Notes under the pieces: model-generated
Databases searched by the model: none
Seen by the model: the letters and a program-made list of their open reading frames with translations, nothing else
Told to the model about the DNA's origin: nothing
Program-made: the position numbers and the translations under genes
Assembly (NCBI GenBank): GCA_029168955.1
Contig: JAPDOI010000152.1
Location: 620,001 to 684,000 of the forward strand
Origin: Aplectana chamaeleonis
Taxonomy: Eukaryota > Nematoda > Chromadorea > Rhabditida > Cosmocercidae
Length of the DNA: 64,000 bases
Direction: 5' to 3'
In this document: one piece after another, positions 56,601-63,005 of the stretch
Numbering within the stretch: position 1 is the first letter of the stretch
Layout of the letters: the number at the start of each line of letters is the position of its first letter

Positions 56601-57591
56601 GGTGCTCACAGCAAGATATGACCATGAACACCAGAATCTACAGATAGGGTACACAGCGAACCTCGATGGTACTTCGAAGTTGGTGGTCTTGCTTAACATC
56701 GACGTTTTATTAGTTTACTACCACCCCAGATTTTTAATGAGTTCTTCCAAGCCGTTGTGTAGCTATGATTTGTTTGCGAGTGAGGCAGTATGCTTCATGT
56801 AATCCTGTTCAGGAAAACGCCCTGTTGAAAACTCGTGTCGCCGAAGTTCGCCAGCAGGGTGAAGACGAAAGGGCGGAGGAGAGGGCAAGGATGACGAGTC
56901 AGCTGGCCGCAGCTGAAGAGCGATACAATGCCCTGCACGTAGCTCATGAAAACGCCGAACGAGCCAGCCAGCAGCAGGTTGAAAAATTTCACACTCAGTC
57001 CTTGATCGGATGGCTCAAACCATCTCTGACAGATCACGAATGCGGCGCATGAGCTGACGGAGCTGAGGGCGTTGGTATCGCAGAATGAGCAGAAGGAGAA
57101 GGAATTCGAGGGACAGCTGGTCGAGGAGCGGATGAAGACAGAGAAGGCAGTGTCAGAAAAGGAAGCTGCCCAGGAACAGGTATGTTTCAGTAACGACTTT
57201 TCCCGTCTGCTTTTTCCGGCTGCGTAGCTCTATTTCCGATCTTTACCGATTTTTCGATTTGCTAAAGGTTAACTTGCGGCGACAGACGAAAATGTGTTAC
57301 ATACATAGCGGTTTTTTCTTACTTCAAACCGCAGTATTTGATCTGATTAGGAATGTTAATGCTAGGAAGCATATTTGAATCAGAGTATGAAAGAAAACCC
57401 GCCAAATTCGTTCTTTTGTGTTAGAGTGCTCAATGGCAATATGTCTGATTTCCTTGATTTCTGCAATAATTCTATAATAATGCTTGCAGGTGAGGGCACT
57501 GGTCGTCGAGGTGGCAGCCCGGGACGCACAGTTCGCAGCCCTCCAAGTCAAGCCGAAGGCACACGTGAAGCCTCGCGTGGCGCCACGGCAG
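35669..57591 (+). CDS. Unrecognised coiled-coil protein, seven exons (3' end not found)
   Basis: Exons 35669-36020, 36162-36241, 43489-43623, 54963-55079, 56813-56977, 57033-57179 and 57490-57591 all have AG/GT borders. The first junction is phase 1 and restores Gly. All later ones are phase 0. Exon 1 starts at an ATG eight bases after a TTAG, possibly a trans-splice site, and encodes a polar, Ser-rich region. Exon 2 encodes a hydrophobic stretch (VVMFGFVYNTLAAIATVF) followed by PVPPP. Exons 3-6 are highly charged with heptad-like spacing (LAEDLRRAERAA, MAEKLRRAEEKIEAL, ARMTSQLAAAEERYNAL, ELTELRALVSQNEQKEKEF), predicting a coiled coil of about 190 residues. Exon 7 turns basic and Pro-rich (KPKAHVKPRVAPRQ) and ends at GTCAGTAAG. 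One membrane segment or a buried helix before the coil suggests a tethered scaffold. Family unknown to me. Confidence 0.75.
36785..37288. mobile_element. AAGGCAGTGTTCACGA-family element
   Basis: TTAAAGGCAGTGCTCACGAT at the left and CCGTGGACGCTGCCTTTAA at the right are inverted and both carry TTAA. A stray end of the same family precedes it at 36719. The interior shares AATCGTACAAGACC and GGAAACCATCGGTCATC-like phrases with 40433-40897 in opposite orientation. Confidence 0.65.
37289..37764 (+). mobile_element. 5'-truncated non-LTR retrotransposon, 3' end
   Basis: The ORF contains RTLRGADCCYVVRTWNNLP, AEIAES and FSIFRSRLSKYDL, the conserved C-terminus after the reverse transcriptase of CR1/L2-type elements (R-V-x2-W-N-x-LP ... 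S-x-x-x-F-x2-x-L). After a 3' untranslated part it ends AATAAAGTCGT and then four or five TGAA units (37739-37762), the tail type known from L2 elements. A related 3' end is at 53165-53291. Confidence 0.7.
38415..38558. mobile_element. 144-bp near-perfect palindromic MITE
   Basis: AGTTCCGCAATCGCGTTCAG, TCCTCATTATCACAATCGTA and GAAGCGAAGCGGT are exactly mirrored on the right side. Only the central 40 bp are unpaired. Confidence 0.85.
38671..38824. mobile_element. MITE of the TCCTCTGGTTCC family, copy 1
   Basis: 154 bp starting TCCTCTGGTTCCAAGCC and ending ACTCGGAAACAAAGGATA. It is about 90% alike to 44224-44379 by eye, including GCGCGCTTGTGCGGAGCGAG and GAAATTGTGGGGAGAAGG. Confidence 0.75.
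39080..39355. mobile_element. 279-bp palindromic MITE family, copy 3
   Basis: Same ends and core as 3930-4208 but inverted internally (ends near 39080 and 39355). It sits inside the TTACATGTAA-rich element. Confidence 0.8.
39451..40432. other. Intronic, no recognised gene
   Basis: Contains one AAGGCAGTG-family end (39590-39606) and a stretch at 39880-40140 with repeated GCGATCCGACCG-type phrases in both orientations. The 110-aa ORF on the minus strand at 40068-40400 has no recognised domain. Confidence 0.35.
40433..40897. mobile_element. AAGGCAGTGTTCACGA-family element
   Basis: TTTAAAGGCAGTGTTCACGA at the left and TCGTGAACACTGCCTTTAA at the right, TTAA at both edges, 465 bp. Its core is the reverse complement of the core of 36785-37288. 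Confidence 0.75.
40990..41310. mobile_element. GC-rich palindromic MITE
   Basis: GTGTGCCCGAATGAGAATGG and GCGGCCGTCGC at the left are mirrored at the right (CCATTCTCATTCGGACGCAC). A second inner pair (CTCGGACGAG/CTCGTCCGAG) closes the fold. Overlapping ORFs on both strands follow from the symmetry. Confidence 0.75.
41650..42215. repeat. Degenerate tandem repeat, GTCGGTGGGAGGT units
   Basis: The phrase GGTCGGTGGGAGGT followed by GGCG(A)AACTTTCGGCGTGAAC or close variants occurs near 42030, 42097 and 42160, with more diverged copies near 41671 and 41780-41800 and inverted ones near 41990. It creates a 239-codon minus-strand ORF that is not a gene. Confidence 0.6.
42855..43024. mobile_element. 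170-bp MITE with GGGGTGYGTTCCAAGAAC ends
   Basis: GGGGTGTGTTCCAAGAACAT and CCCATGG are mirrored by CGTGGG, AACGTTCTTGGAACGCACCC and C at the right. Several CCATGG sites lie inside. Confidence 0.75.
43801..43905 (+). repeat. 105-bp repeat, inverted partner at 53313-53412
   Basis: GAACGCTTGCCACCCTCCTC, CAGCTGATTGGTCGGCGGGC and GGCGCATTGCCAACG recur as the reverse complement at 53313-53412. Both copies lie in intron 3 on either side of the Gypsy element. Confidence 0.75.
44224..44379. mobile_element. MITE of the TCCTCTGGTTCC family, copy 2
   Basis: TATCCTCTGGTTCCGAGCC to ACTCGGAAACGGAGGATA. It ends about 45 bp before the Gypsy element. Confidence 0.75.
44426..44429 (+). repeat. Gypsy target duplication, left copy
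   Basis: CCTA, repeated at 52714-52717 directly outside the other LTR. Confidence 0.75.
44430..44707 (-). repeat. 3' LTR
   Basis: 278 bp, AGTTAGGTTTCGAC...CAGCCTACT on the plus strand. Differs from the other LTR by one 1-bp indel and about three substitutions. The upstream purine-rich tract is at 44708-44716. Confidence 0.9.
44708..44716 (-). other. Polypurine tract
   Basis: GGTTAGGGG on the minus strand, immediately before the 3' LTR. It is the usual site for plus-strand priming in reverse transcription. Confidence 0.6.
44717..45362 (-). other. Gypsy 3' non-coding region
   Basis: Lies between the last ORF and the purine tract. It contains repeated GGCTGGCAGCACTAG phrases near 44845-44905 and three tandem copies of CACGCCACGGCCAA (45167-45208). 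No conserved frame was recognised. Confidence 0.55.
45363..45857 (-). pseudogene. Gypsy terminal ORF, frameshifted tail
   Basis: A 164-codon frame overlapping the end of 45746-47140. It probably continues that protein after a frameshift near 45850. Contains SLIASNPELAPQLIDTLP and LFYEYMRRQLCSCIKLNEL, then a basic end. No domain recognised. Confidence 0.55.
45746..47140 (-). pseudogene. Gypsy integrase C-terminus and long extension
   Basis: The first part (VPHEATGESPFFLLHGFDP, YYDGHHK, GSRVFMKLP, LTNEWEGPFRVLE) is the integrase C-terminal region with the conserved beta-barrel after the catalytic core. It is followed by a basic KTTRRKRRDGGRVRVKS stretch. About 270 further residues (LDCLHGRFRCQGQQLCV, HVGLRDWSCDVTRIFELGW, FYYREFKDIHLKKTHLFD) match no family I know. 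They occupy the place where some Gypsy elements have an envelope-like ORF, but no signal peptide or membrane helix is obvious. The predicted true end is in the frame of 45363-45857. Confidence 0.7.
47185..47440 (-). pseudogene. Integrase catalytic core in shifted frames
   Basis: After the first catalytic Asp (CVDLLEMG, in 47326-50934), the second (LHSDQGSEFVNRVME) is in the frame of 47249-47884, entered near 47437. The catalytic Glu (NGACERAIGTLQRILKK) is in the frame of 47062-47289, entered near 47290. A further shift near 47188 leads to the frame of 45746-47140. All three DDE residues are therefore present but divided among frames. Confidence 0.75.
47326..50934 (-). CDS. Gypsy gag end, protease, reverse transcriptase, RNase H, integrase start
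   Basis: 1202 codons. Zinc knuckle CFNCQMEGHIAKDC near residue 185; aspartic protease GLLDTGSEVSIL near 260; reverse transcriptase from about 550, with VVLVRKKDGSIRLCIDYREL, LPFGLSTSPAQFQRLMD and catalytic YIDDIL near 695; RNase H YTDASQQGVGAVL near 846 and a later TDTEALAVVFAL block; integrase H-x-H and C-x2-C zinc site near 1060, then CVDLLEMG. Domain order (integrase after RNase H) marks Ty3/Gypsy. The first residues overlap gag sequence that begins in other frames. The last 25 or so residues are out of frame. Confidence 0.95.
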   Translation of the reverse strand: MLNRWFFSALSRLERQGTNQYEAVPRREHEQGFQVLVVAMKRESKTEQRTRKIVAMGELKRLRKIEKQSVSDFCVVLERLTRHAYPELREEALGAERAHILYEQLAHWQDFYYLLEALESETDAYEKLKETAKRIERRNITLKNVRGGPEEKPKAISQRRSSELTKEKVGSSKTMDTRKGKPKCFNCQMEGHIAKDCKKPKPSTSKTTTSLSARLGKVVCSAVKLQKSRETRKDVTRCPLFGKKSIAAVEVLGRECAGLLDTGSEVSILPAGVLLRAKAHGFDIDGALKEYPIGEAKVMYDASGSPMAFVTIVDIVLNLKGDSRKVRCKMYVTKDDDDVVILGTNVLPHLGYRLVKGEVAEMPPTCHDNPVEGAGQDDDQPRVARVAKRIYVAPGATEWVRLSGCEAQTESQLMSTEGNIHSGICLGQDDGTVEIPVVNRGTEHCVLRVGSVVGKWEKPEVDWMETKVQDISSDMLTVPNNRPSSDERLCTLKNVLTQNRTEKGLSPKLWEIIEGHNEIFAVEDSELTQTSLVTHEIDTGDTRPIRQRTRPVPLGARGELKEILRSLLERGIITKSSSPWASPVVLVRKKDGSIRLCIDYRELNKHTIQDAYPLPSIDVMLQSLRGKSVFTSLDLSAGYWQIPLSADARVKSAFTTAEGLFEFTVLPFGLSTSPAQFQRLMDRVLDKKKDQEVFVYIDDILIATETEERHLEVLVEVFKALREANLKLKPQKCVFMESEIAFLGHRVDAQGVHVDPAKIEKVKDYPRPRNVAQLRTFLGLCGYYRKFVLNFSKIGRPLFEITSQKVQWRWEHEQEEAFRKLKEVLTATRVLAQPDVEAARAGKNPFVIYTDASQQGVGAVLCQEGNDRLLHPVYFASKSLTKAERNYHVTDTEALAVVFALKKFHYFIYGLEVVVRTDHMPLTCLFRPTNVSGRVLRWALEVQQYRVTIEYVKGAANAVADALSRGVCPSAEETKPVCGENEKVVCVVQSAADSDWLKELREDPDYQEIVWCVETSVWDREVRLPRLEKRLRTIDFVLEDGDLKLIQEDGSRVRVVPKSQRKKVFEEAHRGSLAGHFAARKILRMLRSGVFWEGMVKDVSKWAKECRECFVANPRHALAPPLKPSTATKPFEVVCVDLLEMGLSGNGMKFVLVIVDHFSKWLGAYALPIRALSRWPQPYSSVGYAKTVAGRVSSILIRDRSS
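50860..51245 (-). pseudogene. Gag middle region, broken
   Basis: Downstream of a TAG at about 51246, the same frame stays open to about 50958 (MASYMKYAALPEVKQYRG, then DFLEAFELKLS). It then continues in another frame (SYPRDNWLDAEQMVLFRAKS, part of 50852-51043) and in a third (YEAVPRREHEQGFQVL, start of 47326-50934). So there is one stop and two frameshifts within 400 bp. Confidence 0.65.
51246..52100 (-). CDS. Gypsy gag, N-terminal part
   Basis: 284 codons from an ATG 334 bp inside the 5' LTR. Mostly helical with a coiled-coil segment near residues 190-245 (MFQEQLSAQAAELQQLRALK, VELERLRENERKM), then INVNLLNQLRRHPNAVIEIE and a TAG stop. The frame continues beyond the stop as gag-like sequence. 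The stop may be a mutation or a read-through signal. Gag would form the particle that packages element RNA. Confidence 0.75.
   Translation of the reverse strand: MASCESELADGRSVLSGGHSSGSAKSVLIAGRAQATAMSEQPKRVDTNDLEEEFQRLCGPEERSQTMEVCNDLYRLIKEISLRMNREVCACLRIGDGSRDVIDAVGREATSAALDRLANLRQVCKEGAVLKRWTRTVVASVGCENREAFVDKLAELLLDSEVVDKVALEEGWPRGEAQKKLIRKLSLLPAMQKDIDMFQEQLSAQAAELQQLRALKAQWAHNEVELERLRENERKMAEAQPEGMEVDHVQDNIPGESRMGRSINVNLLNQLRRHPNAVIEIETF
52417..52434 (-). other. Primer-binding site
   Basis: TGGGGGCCAAGCCGGTGA starts directly at the inner edge of the 5' LTR. The leading TGG pairs with the CCA end of a tRNA. The tRNA was not identified. Confidence 0.65.
52435..52713 (-). repeat. 5' LTR
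   Basis: 279 bp, the near-identical partner of 44430-44707. Its outer edge is followed by the second CCTA (52714-52717). Confidence 0.9.
53165..53291 (+). mobile_element. Second non-LTR 3' end fragment
   Basis: CTTCTGTGTTTGCTATGCAT, a shared CTCACATGTGAGTTTCTT region and TTAATAAAGTCGTCGAATGG parallel the 3' end at 37640-37750, but without the repeated TGAA tail. Confidence 0.45.
53313..53412 (-). repeat. Inverted partner of 43801-43905
   Basis: Reverse-complement match over about 100 bp with roughly 95% identity by eye (CGTTGGCAATGCGCC ... GGAGGGTGGCAAGCGTTC). Confidence 0.75.
53501..53779. mobile_element. 279-bp palindromic MITE, copy 4
   Basis: CTGTGCTTATCTGGGCC to GGCCCAGATAAGCACAG, with TA at 53780-53781. 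Lies in intron 3, upstream of exon 4. Confidence 0.85.
54107..54377. mobile_element. hAT-type MITE, second copy
   Basis: Starts CAGGGTTGAGCAGGCCGTTG, with the same interior as 3566-3830 (ACGACCCCC tracts). The right end is slightly eroded (CCTGCCCAACCCCAACGCTG). The octamer ccgtagac is duplicated exactly at 54099-54106 and 54378-54385. Confidence 0.85.
55080..56812 (+). other. Intron 4 of the coiled-coil gene
   Basis: No exon recognised. Because flanking exons are all phase 0, a further exon cannot be excluded. 55540-55990 has GC-rich phrases with many CGCGCGC and CACCGGTCGA-like motifs in both orientations, probably an old MITE. Confidence 0.4.
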
Positions 57592-59521
57592 GTCAGTAAG
57601 CTTGACATCAGTATTTCCACCTTCGTGATCATCTCTAATTTCGCTCCGACTGAGTTCCCGTGGATGCGTTGTCATTCATAGTAGAAAACCTGCGCGATTT
57701 CGAGCAGGGATGAGCAGAATAAAAATCTCGGAAATCGGATATCTGAACAAAATTGAATTTTCGAAAATCGTAAAACGAGAAAGAATTAAAATTTTGGAAA
57801 TCGCAACAAAAGTGGAATTTCGCAAATTGAGCTAAGTTTCAAAATTTTGGAAATCGTGAATAGAATCAACTTTCGGATTTTTGGAAGTCCTGTAGAAATC
57901 GGAATTTGGAAAAAAATTGCTTATCTAAACCCCTAATGGGGTGGCGGGTCATGCTGCTGTTAGCAGCACCTGCTGATAACAACGAAAAGTTCAGTCCTAT
58001 GTCAGCCCTGGGATGCAACCCTATTGTGATGTCGTCCAACTCCGTAAGTACGAGAGATTAGGCCCCCGAATTCCCGTTCCCTTCCACTGAAATTATGCGC
58101 GGTTATCTGGGTGCTCCGATCACTTCTAAGGACTTTTGCACGGTGTTCCAAAGTCTCCACGCACTTTTAATCAGGTCTTACGTTGCTGTCTACTCGCTCT
58201 TTCTGCCTTCGAGGTTTGTAGGCGGACAGATCTGTTTATATCGGCCTGAGCGTTTCGACGAAGATTTCCGATTTCATAGGCTAGAAAGCTGTGCAATGTT
58301 CAAGTGTGTTCTGTAGAACCCCATATACGTTTACACCTCCAACGTTTCCGATAGCCCCTTAAAGGCAGTGTTCGGTCGCACTATGACTCCCCAGAAGTTT
58401 GTGTTAGATAGGCCCACCAGAGCCACGTGAACCCCATCTAGAAGTTTTGTAGGCTGGAATAACTCGAAGAAGACCGTTTCATTTGCGGCGTTGGCACGTT
58501 TCCTGGGATAACCTCTAGCCCGCGCTTTGATTTAGCGGAAAATCTTGAAACTGAAACCTGCCTGCACCCTGCTTTTAAGTTGGGAACGCGAAAGCCCTGT
58601 CAAACAGATTTGCCAACCCACGCAGCCTTGAAGGCATCTTACGCGCATAAAACCATCCATTTATTACTTTTTCATGTTTATGTATGGCTTGGCCTCCTAC
58701 TCTCATAAACTCGGGGGGTGAATAACAGGTGGGCGTGGCCTGTTTTGGCCTTTTTTCAGTCGGGGGACCACTTTCCACCTTAGGGAGTAAACGCCGCGCG
58801 CGGCGAAACGCACGATTTTTGTGAGGGTATTGGGTAGTAAATTTCACTCCCTTGGGGAACCCTTGGGGAGTGACACTGGTCACGTGCCACATCACCTGTA
58901 TTAACGTGTTTCTCCACTGTCCAAAGCGACGTGTCACCTTACTCCCTAAAGCTTCCCTAAGGTAGTAAAACGCCGCGTCATCATCATTTTCGAATCAAAT
59001 CCATCGATTGATCAATCCATTTCATATGTTTAATGTGTTCTATTCTTTTGCCCTTTTTCTTTTTCTCATCTCCTTTTATTACTCTATGACTTACTTTTTC
59101 CTTCCTGATTCTCTTCACTTCTTATCCATGGCTCCCATTTAAAAAGAATGTTAGTGTCATGATTGAATGACTGCTGATTTTGAGGCATCCACTAGCATTT
59201 TACCCGGTCTGTTTTTTTTCACAACAAAACCACCCCACTTGCATGGTAGTGGTTCGATGACTATCCAAAACACAGGATTGAATGAAATACTGATCGTTGA
59301 ATTTAATCAGAATCTCTTTCAAAATATCCATTAAAATCACCTTTTTTTGGCTTATCTTGGATTTGAAAAAAAAAATTCAATTTCCCCGTGAGGAGAGCTA
59401 TCTAAATTCATAACGATTGCCAGGATTTAGTCCAAACGATGAAAGTTTTGGGTGAAATTTTTAGTGTTCTGTACATTGTGCAAGTATAGGATGCGACTGC
59501 AGAGCGCTTCTTAGTGTTTAA
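57592..59521. other. Downstream of exon 7; no recognised exon
   Basis: 57720-57930 repeats GAAATCG and AATTTCG phrases. One AAGGCAGTGTTC family end is at 58361. 58775-58975 has two TTAGGGAGTAAACGCCGCG-like phrases in direct orientation and a CGCGCGCG core. 59040-59140 is pyrimidine-rich. The terminal exons of the coiled-coil gene, if present here, escaped me. Confidence 0.35.
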
Positions 59522-60472
59522 CCCATTCACGACTACGCCTTATTTTGGGTGGCTGCACGTTCGGACCGCGTGCAATATTGCGTCACCGTATACAATGTCC
59601 CACCGGCGGGCCACTTTTGCTCGAATGGCACGCCACTAAAAATCGATTTTCGTTTTTCGTTAATCGTACGACTGTAGACGTCAAAATCACGGTGCCAGAG
59701 TTTCAACTTCCATAAATCTTTCCTTCCTGCGAAAAGGCCTCCTAAATTTCAACTGTGTAGATAAGACCATCCACAAAATCACGTGAGTTCGTTGAATTCT
59801 ATCGCTTCGAAACATTAATTATCGTAGATTACCAACATAGACATTCTTCTGTTCTTCAATTGACAAAAAATGCTTAGTGAAATTTAAATTTTTCTCAGAA
59901 TTGCACTAATTTTTGAGTTAGCTACATACTTCCTCGCTCTTGTGGTCTATCGTCTATCCGACGCGAGTATTTTGGTAGTAAATATTTCAAGCATTCTTTT
60001 TAACATTTAGACGTTGAAAATACTCATCAATTTTCACATTGACTGGGAATGCTGATGGGGGAATGGTGCACGGGAATGGTGCGCTGTATCAGTAGTCATA
60101 ATTCTGTGATATATTAAATAGTGCTATACGATCTGACCACACTTAGAAGTAGGAATTGTTTCTCTAGTAATGAGAAAAAGATAAAATTCGCCAATAATTA
60201 CTTGTAAAGATGCGATCTGTACTCATGTTTGAGGTTTTCGACCTGGCTGAATTCGAAGGGTCAGATATATTGTGGTGGTGAAGCTGCCAGCGGAGCACCA
60301 AATTCGTGATCGAGTCTAGAATAAGTAAATACATTGACCATAAGTAGGTTTAAAAATTCCTTGATGCGGTGGAGAAATCGATTTCTGAAAAGAGTGTCCC
60401 ACCGGTGGGACACACGGTCCGAAGTGGTAGTCAACGCGTGTCCCACCGGTGGGACACGCGGTCGTGTATGGG
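59522..60472. mobile_element. piggyBac-like non-autonomous element, TTAA target
   Basis: 951 bp with ends CCCATTCACGACTACGC and GCGGTCGTGTATGGG, each bounded by TTAA (59518-59521, 60473-60476). TTAA duplication and CCC-starting ends are the marks of piggyBac. The right part carries two copies of the palindrome GTGTCCCACCGGTGGGACAC, and a damaged copy (TGTCCCACCGGCGGGCCA) is near the left end. No transposase. Confidence 0.75.
60394..60460. repeat. Two perfect palindromes in tandem
   Basis: GTGTCCCACCGGTGGGACAC occurs at 60394-60413 and again at 60438-60457. In the second copy the symmetry extends by CGC/GCG to 26 bp (60435-60460). Spacing 44 bp. A one-base variant is at 18516-18535. Confidence 0.85.
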
Positions 60473-60476
60473 TTAA

Positions 60477-61509
60477 CTATCTGTAAGTCACATTCCTAAC
60501 TTTTGTGTTCGAATACATACAAATCCTAGTGAGTCCTAGAATCCTTACCACCTGCATTCCTAATAACTTTACTGATCCGAAAAGGCCGATTTTGAAGAAA
60601 GTTGTTGGAAAAGGACGAGAAGTACTCAGAAACGCCTCCCTGCGCGCCTTCTGATCATAACTTACACACATACTAGCGGCAGTGTGAATAATTCCCACCC
60701 TCCTTTTTGTCGTTATCGTATATCTCCTTCTCGTCACCTGGGAATATCCTTTCAAAACTGATTTGTCCGGATTCAGGATCGGAAATGAACAAGTGCATCA
60801 TGGTTTTGGATAGGCCTCCAAGCTGGTTCGTTAATAACATATTATAGGTACGCTTTTTGAAAAAATACATATTATACCAATGAAATATTGATCTCTCAGT
60901 TTTATTTCTTTTAGAAAAGTGAAGCCGAGCTCTATGGCACGTTCTGACGAAAAAAGTGGATGGACGTACAAATACTGGCGAAACACGCTAAACATATGAG
61001 GCCCTCCGGCTAGGAATCGAGAAGGTTTGGAACACATAATTTTTTTCGTGGTTTTTTCCTTAAAGGACGGATGAAGTGTGCAAAAAATGTGAGTCCTCTT
61101 CTTAAGAAATTTCAAAAAAGCCAAGATTATGAAAATTATGAGCCCTTAAACATGAACTATTCCCGGAAGTTTCTCGTCGTGTAGATCTTTAACGTGAACG
61201 GGTTTTCCTGATATCGAAATGCCATTAGAGCTTGTAAGCTACATATAAGGAGTCGATTATATTTGTTGAATTTGTAAACTTTTCGTCCGTCCCGTCAAAT
61301 TTTATTTATTTTTTAATTTTGGAGAAAAATTTCTTTAGATTATGACCATGCTCGACGATGCGCCGTATCAGTTTTAGTCTGACAAAAATAGCAAATCTAA
61401 AAAAGACAGACCGAATCACTCCTTTTTTCGAGGTTAGGTGATGCGATAGAAATAGCGTTATCCAAGGGACAGGTCACATATTTTTTCTTGCACTGAGTGA
61501 TCCTGAAAT
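60477..61509 (-). other. AT-rich region with unrecognised open stretches
   Basis: Minus-strand ORFs at 60673-60870 (containing QLGGLSKTMMHLFISDPESG) and 60831-61124 (containing MFSVFRQYLYVHPLF) look partly protein-like, but lack convincing splice borders and recognisable domains. They may be decayed parts of the same repeat as 61510-61840. Confidence 0.3.
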
Positions 61510-61840
61510 CAATCGAAATGTCGGACATGATGAGGTTCGCAAAAAAATGTTTACACATTTTTTCCGTGATAAAGTAGTTCTTTCGCACAATATCCGAAAG
61601 CCAACAGCTGGCCAGAAGAAGGAATGTAGACTTCCGAAAGGGACGGATTATAGCTAAAAATGTCCGTCTTGGCTCCCTTTTCCTGAGAAAATAACACTCG
61701 ATTACTTGACCAGAAGCTTGATATGTGAGAAGAATACATAGATTTAGTCGGAGCAGACTTGCCCTTCACTTTGTAGTGTACATATTTTGACGATAATTTC
61801 GGGATGAATGCTGGGTTGAACACTGTACTACTCGTCAACG
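61510..61840 (-). repeat. Unknown dispersed repeat, uninterrupted copy
   Basis: Minus-strand partner of 3530-4400 with neither MITE present. It carries a 95-codon ORF (61551-61838, with KYVHYKVKGKSAPTKSMYSS) and an overlapping 63-codon ORF (61397-61588) in another frame. The parent is unidentified. Confidence 0.6.
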
Positions 61841-62220
61841 CCCTAGTAGAACGTGCGTACCGCGTGGGTTTGCTGTGTGAGTATAAATGACCTAACGCGC
61901 CACTCGCTCAATCACGACGGCTTCGCTCGTAACTATGCCAATTTCAACAACTACATCACCGCTCCATCACCATTTTCCTTACACTTCATCTTATTCAAAT
62001 CTTGTATCTTCGTGCGCTGGAATGCGATGGCACAGTTAGAGCAAAGCTTTACCCCTAAGCGAAAGGGGTGGCGCTGGAGGATTCTCAGTTTTTCCCGCCT
62101 GTAGAAAGTATTCACAATCGAACGCCGCGCGAAGGCGGGTATGAATAGCGGACATTAGGAAGTGTCAAAAGCTCATCGTTGTTATTGTCGGATAAAATTG
62201 AAGTTCTCGCCTTATTACTG

Positions 62221-62587
62221 TATGGCATACCTTCTGAGCGTATCCTCAACGGTCAACATCTAGGTAAGGGTAGCCCTATAAGATAAAGATTAAGGCTGGG
62301 CTTTCTGAATTTATACTAGGATACGCAGCGCATTCGACGTCCATTTCATAGAGGCGTGTATGATTTTCAGGCTCATACGTGGCATGCGGGAGCCAGCCGA
62401 TTTCCCACTCGTATCCTTCATCTCCCTATATGAATCTAGTACCGACTTGGAGACTCATTAGGGATAGAAAATATGGTTGACCCTAAGCGAGGATCGAGCC
62501 CTGCCGTGTCGAGCGAACAGCAGCGCCTCCTACCACTACACAACACCAGCTCGGGTAACCACCAGAGCGAGATAGACGAGCTTACCT
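62221..62587 (-). mobile_element. tRNA-derived SINE, copy 2
   Basis: Diverged copy of 2614-2980 on the minus strand. Head TGTGTAGTGGTAGG (A box) and GGGCTCGATCC (B box, one change), then TCGACACGGC, GCATGCCAC-like and CTTATAGGGCTA tail blocks in the same order. Confidence 0.7.
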
Positions 62588-63005
62588 AAAGGCAAGGTTC
62601 ACGATGAAATCGGTTGATATGCTATCCCCATAACCATAAAAAGTTTGAGAAAAATCGTTCAGGAATACGTTATTGTTTGGTGTCCTCCTGCCTCCAATTA
62701 TCGAGATTCGTGTAAAAGCTATTTCGTCAACTTTTATTTTGCTTCAAAGTGATTTCTAAGTACATCTGGAGACTTCTGAGTACTTTAACAGCAAAATAAA
62801 CAGCGGATAAACAAGCATCAATGGAAACCGCGTTAATTAAAGGGGCCAGTCGAGACCTGTATTTAGCCGTTATACCTTGTTTTTGACCGATTTTTCGGCG
62901 AATTTCCGGTTTTTTTTTTCACTTATTTCAATTTTTGTGATGAACAAATCTACATTCTCATTAAGAGAGCTCAGAAATCGTTTTTTACGGCGAACCCTAC
63001 CTTCA
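62588..63005. mobile_element. Diverged AAGGCAGTG-family element
   Basis: CTAAAGGCAAGGTTCACGAT at the left and ACGGCGAACCCTACCTTCAAG at the right are imperfect inverted ends of the family found at 40433-40897. It abuts the SINE. Confidence 0.5.

Noticed and set aside
58575..58937. 120-codon minus-strand ORF
   Set aside because: Contains GC-rich inverted phrases and shows no domain or splice context. Probably a MITE shadow.
60673..61124. Minus-strand ORFs with partly protein-like peptides
   Set aside because: No recognisable family, no good acceptor and donor pair, and adjacent to an unknown repeat. Kept only as an unassigned region.
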